A stretch of DNA of 64,000 bases from Pseudoips prasinana (GCA_951640165.1 OX621242.1:29446001-29510000), one strand, 5' to 3'. Counted from the stretch's first letter, positions 1 through 11,724 are shown. Program-made: numbers and translations. The notes: generated by a model not told the origin, from the sequence alone.

Positions 1-1119
1 GTCTAATGTGAAATCGAAAAATCGTAAGTTTCTTTTGGAAACCGTTAAATGTAATGACAATGACCGTACTAAATTCATTCTTAATATAATACAATGTTAA
101 ATAATTACAATAATCTGTATAAAATTTGAGAGCACATTATTTTACATACCTACCACCCATTTATAGTAGTCCTGAGTCTTTGTGATGTATTTTGTGATTG
201 ATTGCTTGTTTAAATACAGGGATCAATTTTACTAGGTTGGCTGATGTCTTAAAATATAATAATAAGAATACCAGAGTTAACAACGTACCAATTAAGAGAT
301 AACATAATATCCATTCCATATCAATATGGCGCGTTAGGATTGGCAACACTGACAATAACATACATTCAGTTTAGTTCGGAGTATTACCGCAAACTTTCAC
401 TTTGCATTTTCCGCATAGTTTGTGATTATCAAACACACATTTTCCGCTTTTGGAAAGTTACGATGTTACATTTTCCCTCGTTTCAGTAACTTCAAAGCGA
501 AATTCATGACCCATTCACTTCTATCCACGTATGGAACATTATATTTTAAACTGTATTAGTTTGGAATAAATAACTTGAAACTATCAATTTGTGTGGATTA
601 CTAAAGAAATAATCTTCTCAGTGGTCGTTTTAGAATAAAAAAAAGCGCGATCGTCGGTTAACACACTACGTCGACTGTAGTAATAAATTCTATATATAAA
701 TTTTGCTCTAGACGGAACTAAACAGACACGTTATAGGTGAACAGCGTATTTTATTTCAACTTTGGCATTATAAAATACTTAATAGACCTGCCCAACTAAA
801 CCAATAATTAACTAAATCGCAGGTTTAATCACAAAATTGAATAGCAAAAGTAGTTTTTAGGCTAGGCTATTTTTAGGCTTTTTTAGGCTCAGTTTAATTT
901 GTTTAGCCAACGAATACTCTTATAATCCGGTGAAGCAGTGAAAGCCTCCTAGGCTAGCTGTATTCATCATATAAAAAAACAACGTATATTACGCGGTAAG
1001 TAGTTATTATGAAAACAAGTTTTGATCCTAAAAAACGATTCAACTACTTTTACTCAGTAAAAATAAATATTTACCAAAAGTGTATAAAATATCGTTCATG
1101 TACATAAATATCTAACAAC
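1..1119. other. AT-rich stretch without a recognised gene
   Basis: No coding signature or terminal repeat was recognised. The only familiar piece is a short match at about 928-957 to the retroposon tail motif GTGAAGCAGTGAAAGCCTCC, which recurs at 13408, 23640, 59930 and 62600. Confidence 0.4.
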
Positions 1120-1280
1120 CATGCCAACCGGCTCGTCATATACATACAATACACCGAAAACACCCAGATCAAGGCAAAAGAAACGCAACATTAACACAAA
1201 TATTTGTCATGTGCGAGGATCGAACTCGCAACCTTTGGATCAGAAGGAAGGCATCTACACCAACTGAACCACGGCGGTTA
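1120..1280 (-). repeat. tRNA-derived SINE copy (distinct head)
   Basis: Read on the minus strand, 1280-1210 is tRNA-like, with an A-box-like GTGGTTCAGTTGG and a B-box-like GGTTCGAGTTCGATCC arrangement. It then runs into a body with ACAAATATTTGT, which is also present in the other tRNA-headed SINEs here. The body continues past the tRNA-like part, so a SINE is more likely than a functional tRNA gene. Confidence 0.55.
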
Positions 1281-1718
1281 AAAGACATAGGGCAAACAAA
1301 GCCTTTGTCTAACAGTGAATATCTTTCAGTTGACATGATTCCATTAAACAGTTCTGATGTTATAACTTCAAATCTGAAACCAATAGTCAAGATTGGAACA
1401 ACGACCTGGAATGTACTCGAATACAATTTATTGGGCCCCAGAATTTCTCTTTGTCGTTATGTCATCATAAATTTAGGGAACTACACTACATTTCACGTGA
1501 AATAGACACAGGAATCATAAATCAACGTTATCGTTGCTATCCATATTGAAAGCGCTAACATTGTTTTCATGTAAATGTGACTAAATACCAATAGCGAAGA
1601 TTTATTTATAAATGATAGGTACACACCATCAGAATAGGACTGCCTTTACTAGAATATCAGCGCTACAACAATGAAAAACATTTATTATCTTAATATTCGC
1701 TTACTTACTTATATTGAC

Positions 1719-1905
1719 TGCACGTGTGGCACAGCGGCGGGTTCGAGTCCCGCTCTGGACAAATATTTGTGCGACCCATAAATAGTTGTTCTGAGTGTGG
1801 ATGTAATTTGTGTCCGTCTATTATACGTTTGTAAAGTACCCCGCGACACAGGGATTAGATTCCCTAGTGCGGGGAAGAAATCGCTTGAAGGGATACGGCC
1901 GCCAA
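1719..1905 (+). repeat. tRNA-derived SINE, family C
   Basis: The copy starts CACGTGTGGCACAGCGGCGG, carries the B-box-like GGGTTCGAGTCCCGCTC, and ends with the GTACCCCGCGACACAGGGATT block. The same order occurs inverted at 18866-19062 and 21682-21850, and in part at 4321-4432. The repetition with a shared body defines a dispersed family. Confidence 0.65.
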
Positions 1906-1949
1906 TTGCATTACGTTAAAAAAGCAGTAGTTTCTATTTTATTTAAATA

Positions 1950-2215
1950 ATAATATCCTAGAAAATTATTCACACAGGGCCATCTGATCCCAAACTAAGC
2001 AGAGCTTGTACCTACTATGGAAACCAGATAACTGATATACAACATATACTGCTTTTATTTTGTAAATACATACATATATAGATAATTACACCCAGACTCG
2101 GGACAAACAGACATGTCCATGCACACAAATATTTGTCCTGGATAGGTGTCGAATGACCTGCGGCGTGAAAAGCAAACATCTACCAACCACGTTCATCATC
2201 TTCTAATAGGTTGAA
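1950..2215 (-). repeat. tRNA-derived SINE, family B
   Basis: On the minus strand the copy runs from a decayed tRNA-like head through ACAAATATTTGTGTGCATG, then CAGTTATCTGGTTTCCATAG, to the tail GATCAGATGGCC. The same order recurs at 4245-4612, 19796-20015, 46240-46478, 57842-58048 and in shorter pieces elsewhere. Confidence 0.7.
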
Positions 2216-2299
2216 CCGCTCTAATCGGCAGCGGCCTTCCCTAATCTAAAACTTTTTGTACGTTCTAGATAAGTTTCAATAAATATTTACAAAAGAAAA

Positions 2300-2404
2300 G
2301 TGGTATAATAATATGTAGTATATGTATCATTTATCTGGTTTCCAGAGTATAAGCTCAGCTTAGTTTGGAATCAGATGGCCGTATGTGAATAATGTCCCAG
2401 GATA
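2300..2404 (+). repeat. SINE family B, 3' part only
   Basis: This is the tail half of family B in the opposite orientation to the copy at 1950. It shows TTATCTGGTTTCC, GATCAGATGGCC and ends near AATAATGTCCCAGG. Confidence 0.65.
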
Positions 2405-4244
2405 TTATTATTATTAGTTTATTATCTAAGACAACATAATGCATGATCGAAGATGGTTATGGTTACATACATGTAGTAAATACACCTGTACATTAAATAA
2501 TAATAAATGGAGCGTAAATTAGCGTACATTTTCAGAATCACGATAATAATAACCTCACATTACATTGAAAACCGAAACCCAAAGGCGAGCCCAAAGGTAG
2601 GCCCATCTTTATTGCAATCTGGGTAGTTGATATAATAGCGGGAGGCAAATTAATTCATCGCACGGAGGTAGCATCCTTTAGTATCTCCCACGATAAGTTT
2701 TGGAAGGGCCCCGGGGTTCTGGACAACTATCGTAACGAGATCGGGATTTCTCAGAACGTTATATACGTTTAATGCAATCGTTACCGTGGACATATGTGCC
2801 GGGACCCTTATCACGATTTCCACTACGTCATTTATGAGCCCAAATGAAACTTTGACGGGTATGAAGATTTAGATAACAAATACGATAAAAAGTCGGCCAA
2901 GTTCAAGACATGGCTACATGTGTGGTGCTATAAGTTTAAAAAATTACCCTAAATGGAGGGTAAGAAACCGTTTTTTACAACTCCTTTTTCATATTATAGG
3001 ATCCTTAAGTCAATACTGTATTTAATTTAATAAGTTAAACTTAGCAGGCCTGTTATATACTCACGAAAAAAATATGTTCCAATAATGTGGATAAAAATAT
3101 TATAGAGTGTATGGTGCTATACGATCCTTCTTTCTACCGCTACAGCGTTATAACTATCTGAAACTTAGAAAAGTTTCAGACATCGCTCACGCCACCATAC
3201 TGTGAATGAATTTTATTTAAATGGCAGCATGATTTTGACGCAAGGTTATCATAATTTAATGGTAAGGTATCATAGGAAAGGGCTTCTTGTGTAGGGGCCT
3301 ACACTTGGTTTTTTCTAAGTTATTTTTTTTATTTCTCTTCTGTTTAACGCATTGGCTACCCACATCTCGCACCTGGCTGTCCATAAACGCAAATATATAT
3401 CAATGCCCCAAACGAGTCGATTTTTATATGGTACCGTGTACACATAACTTAATAAGGCGTCCTGAGTATTTGATCCGTGCGCTCTCCAGTCTCCTGTGTG
3501 TTCAGCCTAGTTCTATCATATGAAAATACCATATTAAAAAAATAACAATATGCTCACAGACATGTCGTTGGACACTAAAGATCGGTATAGAAAAATATAT
3601 GAAAAAATGCTACGCGCAGTAGGCAAGTTTATCAAAAAACGCACAGACGCATCATAGGCAGGGGTCCTGTTAACCTATTTTGTTAACGAGCTTAAGGCCT
3701 GTGATAAATGGCGAGCTGTCAAATCGACAGCTCTAAGGTTCATTGGTCCCTTAAAATACGGATTACTAAAAATTCGGAGCCACATAAGACGAGCATTTTC
3801 AAAACGCGTAGCGTGTGTACCATCGATCTTGTGACAAACTTAGTTTTGAAGGCGCTTAGGTGACGGGCGCAGAACATGAATATGAAATGTAAGCGAATTT
3901 GTCTCGACCTTGCCTCAGTTCACCTACATCTACATGATAGGCACTTGGATCGACGCAGAACGACGTGTGATGAAAAATAAAAGGCATCCTCCCAAACACA
4001 AAGGGGTAAGTTAGATAATAACACGAGATTCTTTTTCATATATTATTTCTTAGTACAATTTTGTAGAAACTAAACGTATGTATCTGCTTGAGCTCTCGAT
4101 TGAAATGCTGAGATTGGGAGGGCTGTGATTGGGTGCCGTTTTTATGCTGTCAAACGTTTCGCCAATCACAAAGCTTCAGTCCGATTCGATCGTGCGTTTT
4201 GTTTTTGCAAAATCATATCAAGACTGCAACTATAATATTGAGAT
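2405..4244. other. Unassigned stretch, no recognised gene
   Basis: The part at about 2560-2960 is less AT-rich than its surroundings and matches no repeat in the window. The rest has no convincing open frame, and the 78-codon frame at 3287 has no recognisable protein character. The block could be intron, intergenic DNA or decayed unknown repeats. Confidence 0.35.
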
Positions 4245-4612
4245 ATTATTCACCCTATTCACACACAGCCATCCTAAAGCAGTGCTTGTAATATGGAAAC
4301 CAGATAACTGATATACTTACTTTGTCCTGAGTCTGGAGGAACTTTGTGTCCGTCAATTAAATGTTTGTAAAACTCCCCGTGACCCCGGGGTTAATTTCCT
4401 TAGTGCGGGCAGTGTATATTAAAAATAAATCTATACTACTTTTCTTTTGTAAATACGTACTAATATAGATAATTACACCCACACTCAGGGCAAACACACA
4501 GTCATGTTCGTGCACCCAAATATCTGTCCTGGGTGGTAATCGAACCCAGGACCTGCATCGTGTAAGGCAAGTATTTACCAACCACGCCAAGCGGTCCATC
4601 CATTATCCAATA
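4245..4612 (-). repeat. SINE family B split by a SINE family C fragment
   Basis: Family B sequence on the minus strand occupies about 4433-4612 (head, with GGTAATCGAACCCAGG in the plus sense) and 4245-4320 (tail). Between them, 4321-4432 is a plus-strand piece of family C with TTGTCCTGAGTCTGG and the CCCCGTGACCCCGGGG block. The join lies in the family B text CTGATATACT/ATACTACTTTTC, so family C sequence arrived after this family B copy. Confidence 0.6.
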
Positions 4613-4824
4613 ATCGTTCTTCCTTTTGACTATCTAAATGGTATACCGGTAGTAGGTTCATCCACAGATAATGAGGTCCCGTGGGCCATCCAAAAAGTTT
4701 TAACGTGTAACTCCCTCTGTGCCTCAGCGAGCTTCTAGAGCCATTTACGCTATAAACACGTCTCGGCTTGTCACCTCGGATTATGAAAGCTTTGCGTACA
4801 TAGGGTTACCATATATAAATAGAG

Positions 4825-5200
4825 GGATGCCTGTCTATGATACCTAAAATGCCTGAATTTTCAGAAAAACGCCTGTCTGAAGCAAAAAGCTGTAGGTAAT
4901 AAGTAAAAGCCAACAGATAATAATGAAGAAGGATATTTATTACTGATATTTGTCACAGTAATTTTTTTTAATAGATCTTTCCTTTCTAATGTATAAACGT
5001 AAAAATCTTCACAAGATACAGTTTTGTAATTTTCCTGAGTAATCAATTTCCCTTTTACTAATTCAATTGTCAGCTGATTTCTATCTTTACTCCAGTGGGC
5101 GTTGACGAGAGCCTGCGAAAATGCCTGTCTCAGACCAATGCCGGCCGCACGCCTGTCTAAACCTTAAAATGCCTGTCAAATGCGGCTAACGCCTGTCATA
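4825..5200 (-). pseudogene. hAT-like transposase C-terminal fragment between GCCTGTC repeats
   Basis: A minus-strand frame from about 5163 to 4861 includes the strings NAHWSKDRNQL and CEDFYVYTLERKDLLKK, which resemble the C-terminal dimerisation region of hAT/ZBED-type transposases. No catalytic core is visible. The fragment is framed by six copies of GCCTGTC at about 4830, 4871, 5126, 5152, 5171 and 5190, and GCCTGTCTA is followed at similar spacing by AAAATGCCTG on both sides. Family assignment is by resemblance only. Confidence 0.35.
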
Positions 5201-6119
5201 TCTAATCTTGTCTTAATTCTTGCAAATCAATTGTTATGCATATGGACATTATTGTATCTATATTATTTAATTAATTAGTGAAACTCCGTCGTTTATATAA
5301 ATTGTTATTACTAATCATAATTAATGTTTTTTTTTTGGCAACTTAATATTGTTTAATGCTTTTATAATTATATATTCTATATGCAATTATATCATTATAA
5401 CCTTAGATAATGTATTTGGCTACTTTTATTGTATAGTATTATATTGTATTCAACATTTATAGTTAACTAGCTGTTACCCGCGACTTCGTCCGCGACAATT
5501 TTGAATGAAGACCAATGTAACCTACAAAAAGTCCTAACGAAAGTGAAAGAGTCACTTTTAGAAACTATAAAATGAATTGTAATAAATATAGAAAGGCCGT
5601 TCATTAAAATTATGTATGCCGTTTCTGACAGTAACAGTTTGAGAAATGATCCAATTAAAATTAATAGTGATACTAAAGTCTACAGGCTCATAGTGTCAAG
5701 TTATGTTTTAAGTTCTACACTCAGAAAAAAGGATTAACGCAACAGAAAAAAACACGGCCTTTTAAAACATATTTTCATAATAAAGGTGTCACTGACTCAC
5801 TAATTAACACACAAGTATAGTTTTACAGACAATTTTCCATAAACCTAGAGTTTAAAAAAAATTGGCACCAGTGATAAAGGAATAAAGAGAAAACTATAGA
5901 TTTTTGATACATGTTATTGTCACACACAGCTGTCAAGCAATGTCAACGTAAAATTGAGCTTCTTACTCTGGAATACCAAAACTATACACACGCAAGAGAG
6001 GTCAAAATAGGCATGATAGTATAAATAAGCATTATATATTTTAATTCACTTCTAATCTACCCCACATGATAAGAGCAAGGAAACAATAATTGATTTTACG
6101 AAATCATGTGCTTAACTTC

Positions 6120-6350
6120 AGAACTGACATATTTTTATATCTTACATCCCCTATTTTACGCCCTTAGGGGTGGAATTTCCTAAAATCCTGAAACACATTT
6201 TTAAAATTTTTTACCGGAGAGCCAAATACCAATATTCATGCGTTTAACTTAAAAAAGGTCACATTTTTCATACAAACTTACATTCCCTATTATGCCCTTA
6301 AGGGTGAAATTTCCAAAAATCCTGAAATATATATTTTTTATTTTTAACTG
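6120..6350. repeat. Two tandem repeat units of about 135 bp
   Basis: Unit 1 (about 6130-6210) contains TTACATCCCCTATTTTACGC, the CCTTAGGGGTGGAATTTCC box and AATCCTGAAA. Unit 2 (about 6265-6345) repeats the same order with TTACATTCCCTATTATGCCC, AAGGGTGAAATTTCC and AATCCTGAAA. The units lie just downstream of the helicase remnant when read on the minus strand. Confidence 0.6.
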
Positions 6351-6390
6351 AAAGGTTGGTTTACATACTATTTAAAACGATTTAATACTT

Positions 6391-6552
6391 CTACTTCACT
6401 GCCAATCTGGTGCCATTACACAGTTTTGGTGGATTAATATTTCGCAATACTGTAATCAAAGAACCAACTTTCAGATTCAAGCAATGCGGTGGTATACCAG
6501 CCGGTTCCAATGAATTTAAAAATTCAATTGGATAATTCATTGCCTCATCTGC
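6391..6552 (-). pseudogene. Helitron helicase (PIF1-like) C-terminal remnant
   Basis: A 53-codon minus-strand frame reads [17 protein letters not shown], then [17 protein letters not shown] and [13 protein letters not shown] before a TAG at 6391-6393. This matches the order seen in the C-terminal part of Helitron Rep-helicase proteins: FLNSL, GxPPHxLxLKVG, LLRNLNP and LCNGTRL. The catalytic Walker motifs are absent, so it is a dead scrap. It marks the surrounding repeat as Helitron-related. Confidence 0.8.
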
Positions 6553-7052
6553 ATTTTACCTTCATATATATAAATATCATTAAATAATACACTATTAAAC
6601 AATTTTACTCTACTAATTCAAGACTCACCGATTGTTTAAATAAACTCAACAATATTTTGAAAAATATAAACACAAAGCAATAATTATCGCTGCTAAAATC
6701 AAATGGCATAATTATGATGACATTGAATGTGTTTGACAGAACTATCGTCACTTTTTTTGTCTTCGATTCTTTTGCCTTCCCGAAATCTCTTCACTAATAC
6801 GTGCTTGAACTTTACATAATGGTATTAAGGTTCAAATTGGCTTTTAAGTATTAGTACAAATTGTTTGTATATGGGAGTATAGAAAGATGTTGATTTTACA
6901 CTTTTTCAAGACTTTTTTTAAATTACCTCTACGTACAAACCTTCCCTGGACTTCCACGAATAATTCAAGACCAAAATTTGCCAAATCGGTAAAGGCGTTG
7001 TTGAGTTATAACATTACAACGAAAAGTGGCATTGATTTTTATATATATAGAT

Positions 7053-8137
7053 TATTGCTAATTTGATATGCATGCTGTGTTAGCCTATAAGTGATTATTA
7101 CACGAAAAACTGTATCTTTTAGCTTGTAACTCTGGCTTATAATGTGTAAATAATTGTTGGTTAACCTATTAAATATAAATAAATAAATATGGTAATCCTA
7201 TGCGTACACATTTGTGCTCTAACATATTTTTATGTCCCGTGCAGATGGCATAGTCCACCGAAAAGATATTCAAACTACATCCTGGTTAAATTGCTTCTTC
7301 TTTAAGTATAGCAAATACGCGAAACGTGTATGTTTGTAGAGCTATATTAATCTTATTCAAATTGTAATATTTCATATTACAATTTCCTCTAGTAAGAGGT
7401 CGCTAAAACGGGGAGGCTGTGTTTGCTCCTGGGCACTTGTTTGCGCACATTCTTATTTGCTGTGCCTGAAAGTAAATAACATTCAGCGAATATCTCAAAC
7501 CCTTGCATATAAGTAACTGCGTATGTCTAATAAAATCGTAAATAAGTAAAAGTACATATTTATTATACACAGTATAAAAACATAGTCACTTTCTCAGTTG
7601 TTCCGTCTGTATTTCCGCTAAATCCTAAACCACGAAACGGTTTTGATACGGTTTTCACTATCAATTAAATATTTTGTTTACGTAAGGTGGTTTGTATAAT
7701 AAATCTAATTTATATAATTACTCAGTAATAATCTTTATCCAAATAAATAGGTAAGCTAGTATTCTTGGGGATTCAATTTAGATTATAATTATCTATTACT
7801 GTTTACAATTTTAATGAATATACTTTATGAGACATCTAAGGTTAAAGCAACTGAAACACTATTCTGACCAGATGTGGAACTCGACAAACATAAGTTCCCC
7901 TACCTCCATTAACACTAACGGTTCTTCTATTTTAATTCAAAAGACATTCAGTTTCCAATAAAATTGTTATTTTCAATTACTATGAACAAATCACAGACAA
8001 TAAACGTTACGGGCTTAAACCTGAGCATTGAGTGCCATTCCGATGGACAGCTATACGTAGCCCATTCGCGCGTCACTTCTAAAACGCAATTTACATATTT
8101 GCATTAAATTCAGTAATTTCACATGTTTCAACTTTTT
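7053..8137. other. Unassigned AT-rich stretch
   Basis: No coding signature was found. A 12-bp inverted repeat, AAATTGTAATAT with a 3-nt loop, lies near 7359-7385. Repeat content is not obvious. Confidence 0.35.
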
Positions 8138-9046
8138 TAGGGTTCCGTAATACGGAACCCTTATAGGATCACTATGTTCGTCCGTCTGTCTGTCACTCAA
8201 GTCTAAAGCCCCCCCTTGAAACTGAGAAAAATGAAACTTCTATCTAACGTAAAGAAAGATACGGCCGTTCGCAAAAAGTGTATATTTCGACACTGTAGGG
8301 AATAAAAATTGATAGGGCATTTTCCGTTGACCTAGAACTATGAAATTTGGCAAGTTATACCGTGTTATACTATAAGTTTAGGGAAAGTCTGAATACTGAG
8401 ATGAAAATGCATGTATGTAGTACCTAACAGTTTACGTACTTGCTTTCTTAAATTAAAATTTTGTCATTAAACATAATCCTAAATAAGTACTACCTACCTA
8501 CTTAATTGTTTTGTATCTAGTAGTAATATACATAAATTACAACTAGGTAACCCGGCATGCATTGTTTTGTTATATAAATTACTTCTAGTGAATATGTCGG
8601 TAGTTAAATAAAAAATAACTAACTTATTGTAAGTGTGCGAGGACGTGGTCTATGACTGAAATAGGAACGAAGCGCTATGGACGTTAGCGGCCTATAAAAA
8701 TAACAAAACACTAACCATTCATTTTTAATTGATTGTACATTTAATTAAATATTAACAATGAGAATATAATTACCATGACTGAGAGGTGATAGTAAAATGT
8801 TAAGTATTAGCGTCACTACTATGATCGATGCACAAACAATAATAGTGACCCGAAACTGCGTAGGGAGTGAGAGAAAGATTATTGTAAAAGAAAGATAGAA
8901 AATCGGATTTGTTCTCATCGCTACATCGGCGGATGCGAGTTTTTACTGTCAGAGGTCTACCGGTGTACCTGAATTATTTATAACATATCTACAATTTTGC
9001 ACGGAACCCTCCGTGGGCGAGCCCGACTCGCACTTTTCCGGTTTTC
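8138..9046. repeat. Dispersed repeat G: GGTTCCGTA...GGAACCC ends
   Basis: The block is bounded by AGGGTTCCGTAATACGGAAC on the left and by CGAGCCCGACTCGCACTTTT on the right. The same end motifs bound copies at 45105-45386 and 46556-47146, with fragments at 22210, 30985, 37620, 43440 and 57085. The interior includes the typical GTCCGTCTGTCTGTC run. No protein is visible, so it looks non-autonomous; class unresolved. Confidence 0.55.
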
Positions 9047-9282
9047 TAAATTTCATCCTTGCGATACTGAGGCAAATCACTAGTTGAAAAATAAAAAACA
9101 GGAATGTATCTGCGCCATATTTTAATTATATTATAGAACGAGCTGGCATAGCGTGCCTTCCTTCACTTACCGTCAGATATAAGCAAAAGGTTTTGAATTT
9201 GCAAATTAGATAGTATGAATCCAGTCTATATTCTCCTTAGCATAATTTAACTACAAGCCGAGATTGCTGTTTTGATTCAGGA

Positions 9283-9655
9283 TTATCCTACTAATATTTT
9301 AAACGCGAAAGTTTGTAAGTATGGATGGATGTTTGCTAGTTTTTCACGTAAATACTACTGAACGGATTTTAATGAAACTTTACAATAATAAAACTTATAC
9401 ATCAGAATAACACATAGGCTACAATTTATAAAGATATTGTGTGAACTGTCCAAAATATGACGATATGTGTCAAGTAAGTAGGAAAATATCTACCATCTGC
9501 GAGCTATTCCGGCGTGCACTGCCAAAACCGCTAGAGGTACACATCCTACTAATATGATAAATGCGAAAGTTTGTGAGTACAGGTATATGAATGTATGTTT
9601 GTTACTCTTTTACGCCCAAGCTACTTTAACGCGGGTGAAACCGCGGGGCATTACT
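9283..9655 (+). repeat. Two partial copies of the CCTACTAATATTATAAATGCG repeat
   Basis: At 9283-9440 and 9541-9655 the text passes from a CCTACTAATAT-type start through GCGAAAGTTTGTGAGTA and, in the first copy, ACGGATTTTAATGAAACTTT. The second ends with CGCGGGTGAAACCGCGGGGC. Other copies lie at 20158-20335 (minus), 20848-21000 (plus), 28682-28862 (minus) and 57181-57355 (minus). It is an abundant lepidopteran-type repeat of unresolved class. Confidence 0.6.
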
Positions 9656-9745
9656 AGTCGTAAATATACCTGCTCGTAAAGTTTCCTAGAGTAATACCTA
9701 CACTGCATGAAAGTGGTTATCGATATAAATTGTTTTCCATTATTG

Positions 9746-9908
9746 TCTCTACAAGTACATAGTCATATGTACAGGAAACTATTATGCAAGCCAGAAACAC
9801 TTAACCAACTTTCACCAGCTGCAAAAACTGCCTATGTTGACAATACACTACTCCTAGGGGTAATTACAGATATGGTTTTATCAAGCGGAAGCTCGCTATT
9901 CCAGCAAG
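9746..9908 (+). CDS. Possible internal exon, unknown protein
   Basis: An open frame (within 9707-9931) is preceded by a pyrimidine-rich tract ending TCTCTACAAG and followed by CAGCAAGGTAATC, so it could be an internal exon of about 160 bp. The encoded peptide has mixed composition, including KPETLNQLSPAAKTAYVDN and GVITDMVLSSG, unlike the low-complexity shadows around it. I do not recognise the family. A chance frame or a scrap of a retroposed gene is equally possible. Confidence 0.25.
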
Positions 9909-9931
9909 GTAATCATAATCAAATGAGTTAA

Positions 9932-10742
9932 ACACCGTACCATGCAGTTAATTTTTACAGCAAAAATTGTTTAGTTTGACTTTATATTTCTAGTTTTTTA
10001 TATATAAATTATAAATTTAATCCGATACACGCACCATCTGCTTAAGCTACTAACGATACACACCCGAATTTCTGACCACATTGCTAACACCGTTACGAAT
10101 GACATAGGCGCCATCTATCCGCTTTGTTGTAGAAACATGACTGACAGTTATGTTCAAAGTGGCATTTGAAAGATGGTAATAATATAATAATACCTCCCAA
10201 ACTATATATTTTCTTAAATTGCGTTGCCGTAACTGAATAACCATAACACTGATTTCCTAATATTTATGGTAGCGGTTATACTTAAATTAAAATGTTTATA
10301 TCATTTTTTTATCATATTCTTTGCCAATACATATTGTATCTTGAAGATGGGACGAGAAGTCATGCAGGTCGCATTCGCCCTGAAGACGATCTCCTGAATA
10401 GATTGAAACTGTCGCCCGGATCCAATATATAATGAAGAGGTATTGTGAGCTACCCGTGGGAGGTTTTCACTATGTTAAGTCCTCACTTATAATATCCCAG
10501 GAATGGTAGATATCGATAAAATGTCACTAATGGAGTACAGAACGAAATACTTATATAAATAATTCAAGCGAGTGCGGGGTTCCACTTTAAAAAAAATCCT
10601 TTAAAGTTTTGAACCCCACTCAGTTTTTCCAAAGAAAATAAATCTTTAAGATTACAAACAACGGAGAAATTGCGTATCATATGTATAAAAAGATAATTTA
10701 CATTACAACATCGCATAATGTACAAGCCGACTAGTAAAATTG
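9932..10742. other. Unassigned stretch
   Basis: No recognised repeat or gene. Two short frames on the minus strand lack protein character. It ends at the MITE at 10743. Confidence 0.35.
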
Positions 10743-10877
10743 CAGACGCCAGCACATCCAGCTACCCCAATCTCTCAAATTTCTTTTATAGATTTTCAAC
10801 TTTATCACAGAAGCATAAGGTTCACTTTCAACTGGGGAAAATTGACAGATTGGGGTAGCTTGATGTGCTGGCGTCTG
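10743..10877. mobile_element. MITE, family E, near-complete
   Basis: A 135-bp element with long terminal inverted repeats. The left end reads CAGACGCCAGCACATC and continues into AGCTACCCCAATCT; the right end is its complement, with only a few mismatches over roughly 35 bp. Related copies at 37272, 44577 and 27568 have TACAGACGCC or GGCGTCTGTA edges, suggesting a TA target as in Tc1/mariner-type elements. No coding capacity. Confidence 0.75.
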
Positions 10878-11389
10878 TATATAGAACTTGTAAATAAGCA
10901 CATCGAAAACCGGTTTGACTAAGTTAGCTACCGGCCCACAACCGGTTATGAGTTGCGGGAGGCACCTGAGTCCTAGTAAAATCGAGTGATAATTTATATA
11001 TTATGTAACTTTTTTGGCCTTTTTTAAGTAAAACCTCCGGTTCGTAGTCGCCACTCTGAAACCTCGCCACCCATACCGTCACTCTACCATTCTTGGAAAT
11101 CCCAAAATGCTTATATAAAGGAAATCCAAGTTTTTCCCATCTCTACCATGCAAGTAGTTCGTTTTATGATTTGACTCGACACGGAACTCATGTTCGGCAC
11201 TTTACGTAATAAAATCCACTATATGCTTCAATGGTTTTCCGATAAAGATAGGATTTACCTGACAGATTAGGTATATGATTTTAAGTATGTTACCTAAAGG
11301 TTGTTTAGAAGAGATTACCGACCTCAATAGGACCAGGTAATATAAATATCTTATACTAGCGCCAGCACAAGCTTCGCAAGGGCAGATAG
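10878..11389. other. Unassigned stretch up to the LTR element
   Basis: No gene or named repeat recognised. The last four bases before the LTR (11390-11393, ATAC) are the target duplication of the retrotransposon. Confidence 0.4.
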
Positions 11390-11393
11390 ATAC

Positions 11394-11711
11394 TGTAAGC
11401 ACACTCGCAGCTGCAAGAGGTATTTCTATACGGGATCTAGGGAGATCTTCTCAATGATAACACATGTATTCACAAACAATCACTGATTTTATTTAAAATA
11501 ATTATATTAGATTCACAATGTTTACTTTAGCACACCATTTTTATAACTATTGACAAACATCAATCAAACGTAACCCCATGCTTTTTATTTGATTCGAATT
11601 CTATTCTCATTTTAAAAGCTATGTTTAGTTATTTTAATAAAATGACCAGAGCTACTAGCTATCTTGATAAAAGAGGTTTTATTCTATAGGAGGGCAGGTA
11701 ATATCATTACA
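11394..11711 (-). repeat. 3' LTR of the Gypsy-type element
   Basis: Read on the minus strand it begins TGTAATGATATTACC and ends GAGTGTGCTTACA. It contains TATAAAAA about 170-180 nt in and, further on, AATAAAATCAGTG, which joins a polyadenylation-like hexamer to an arthropod initiator-like TCAGT. 318 bp, no difference seen from the 5' copy. Confidence 0.93.
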
Positions 11712-11724
11712 TCACCCCCTCCCC
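11712..11724 (-). other. Polypurine tract
   Basis: The minus-strand sequence GGGGAGGGGGTGA abuts the 3' LTR directly and is preceded by a T-run. This is the position and composition of the plus-strand primer in LTR elements. Confidence 0.85.

Larger units (their letters stand above)
5468..7052 (-). mobile_element. Decayed Helitron-like element (tentative limits)
   Basis: The left edge carries CTAGCTGTTACCCGCGACTT, a common lepidopteran repeat terminus, and the right edge runs into GGCATTGATTTTTATATATA. Inside lies a short piece of Helitron-type helicase (6391-6552, minus) and two direct repeats (6120-6350). No rolling-circle Rep domain or clean Helitron 3' hairpin was found, so the limits are provisional and more than one decayed element may be present. 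Confidence 0.4.
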
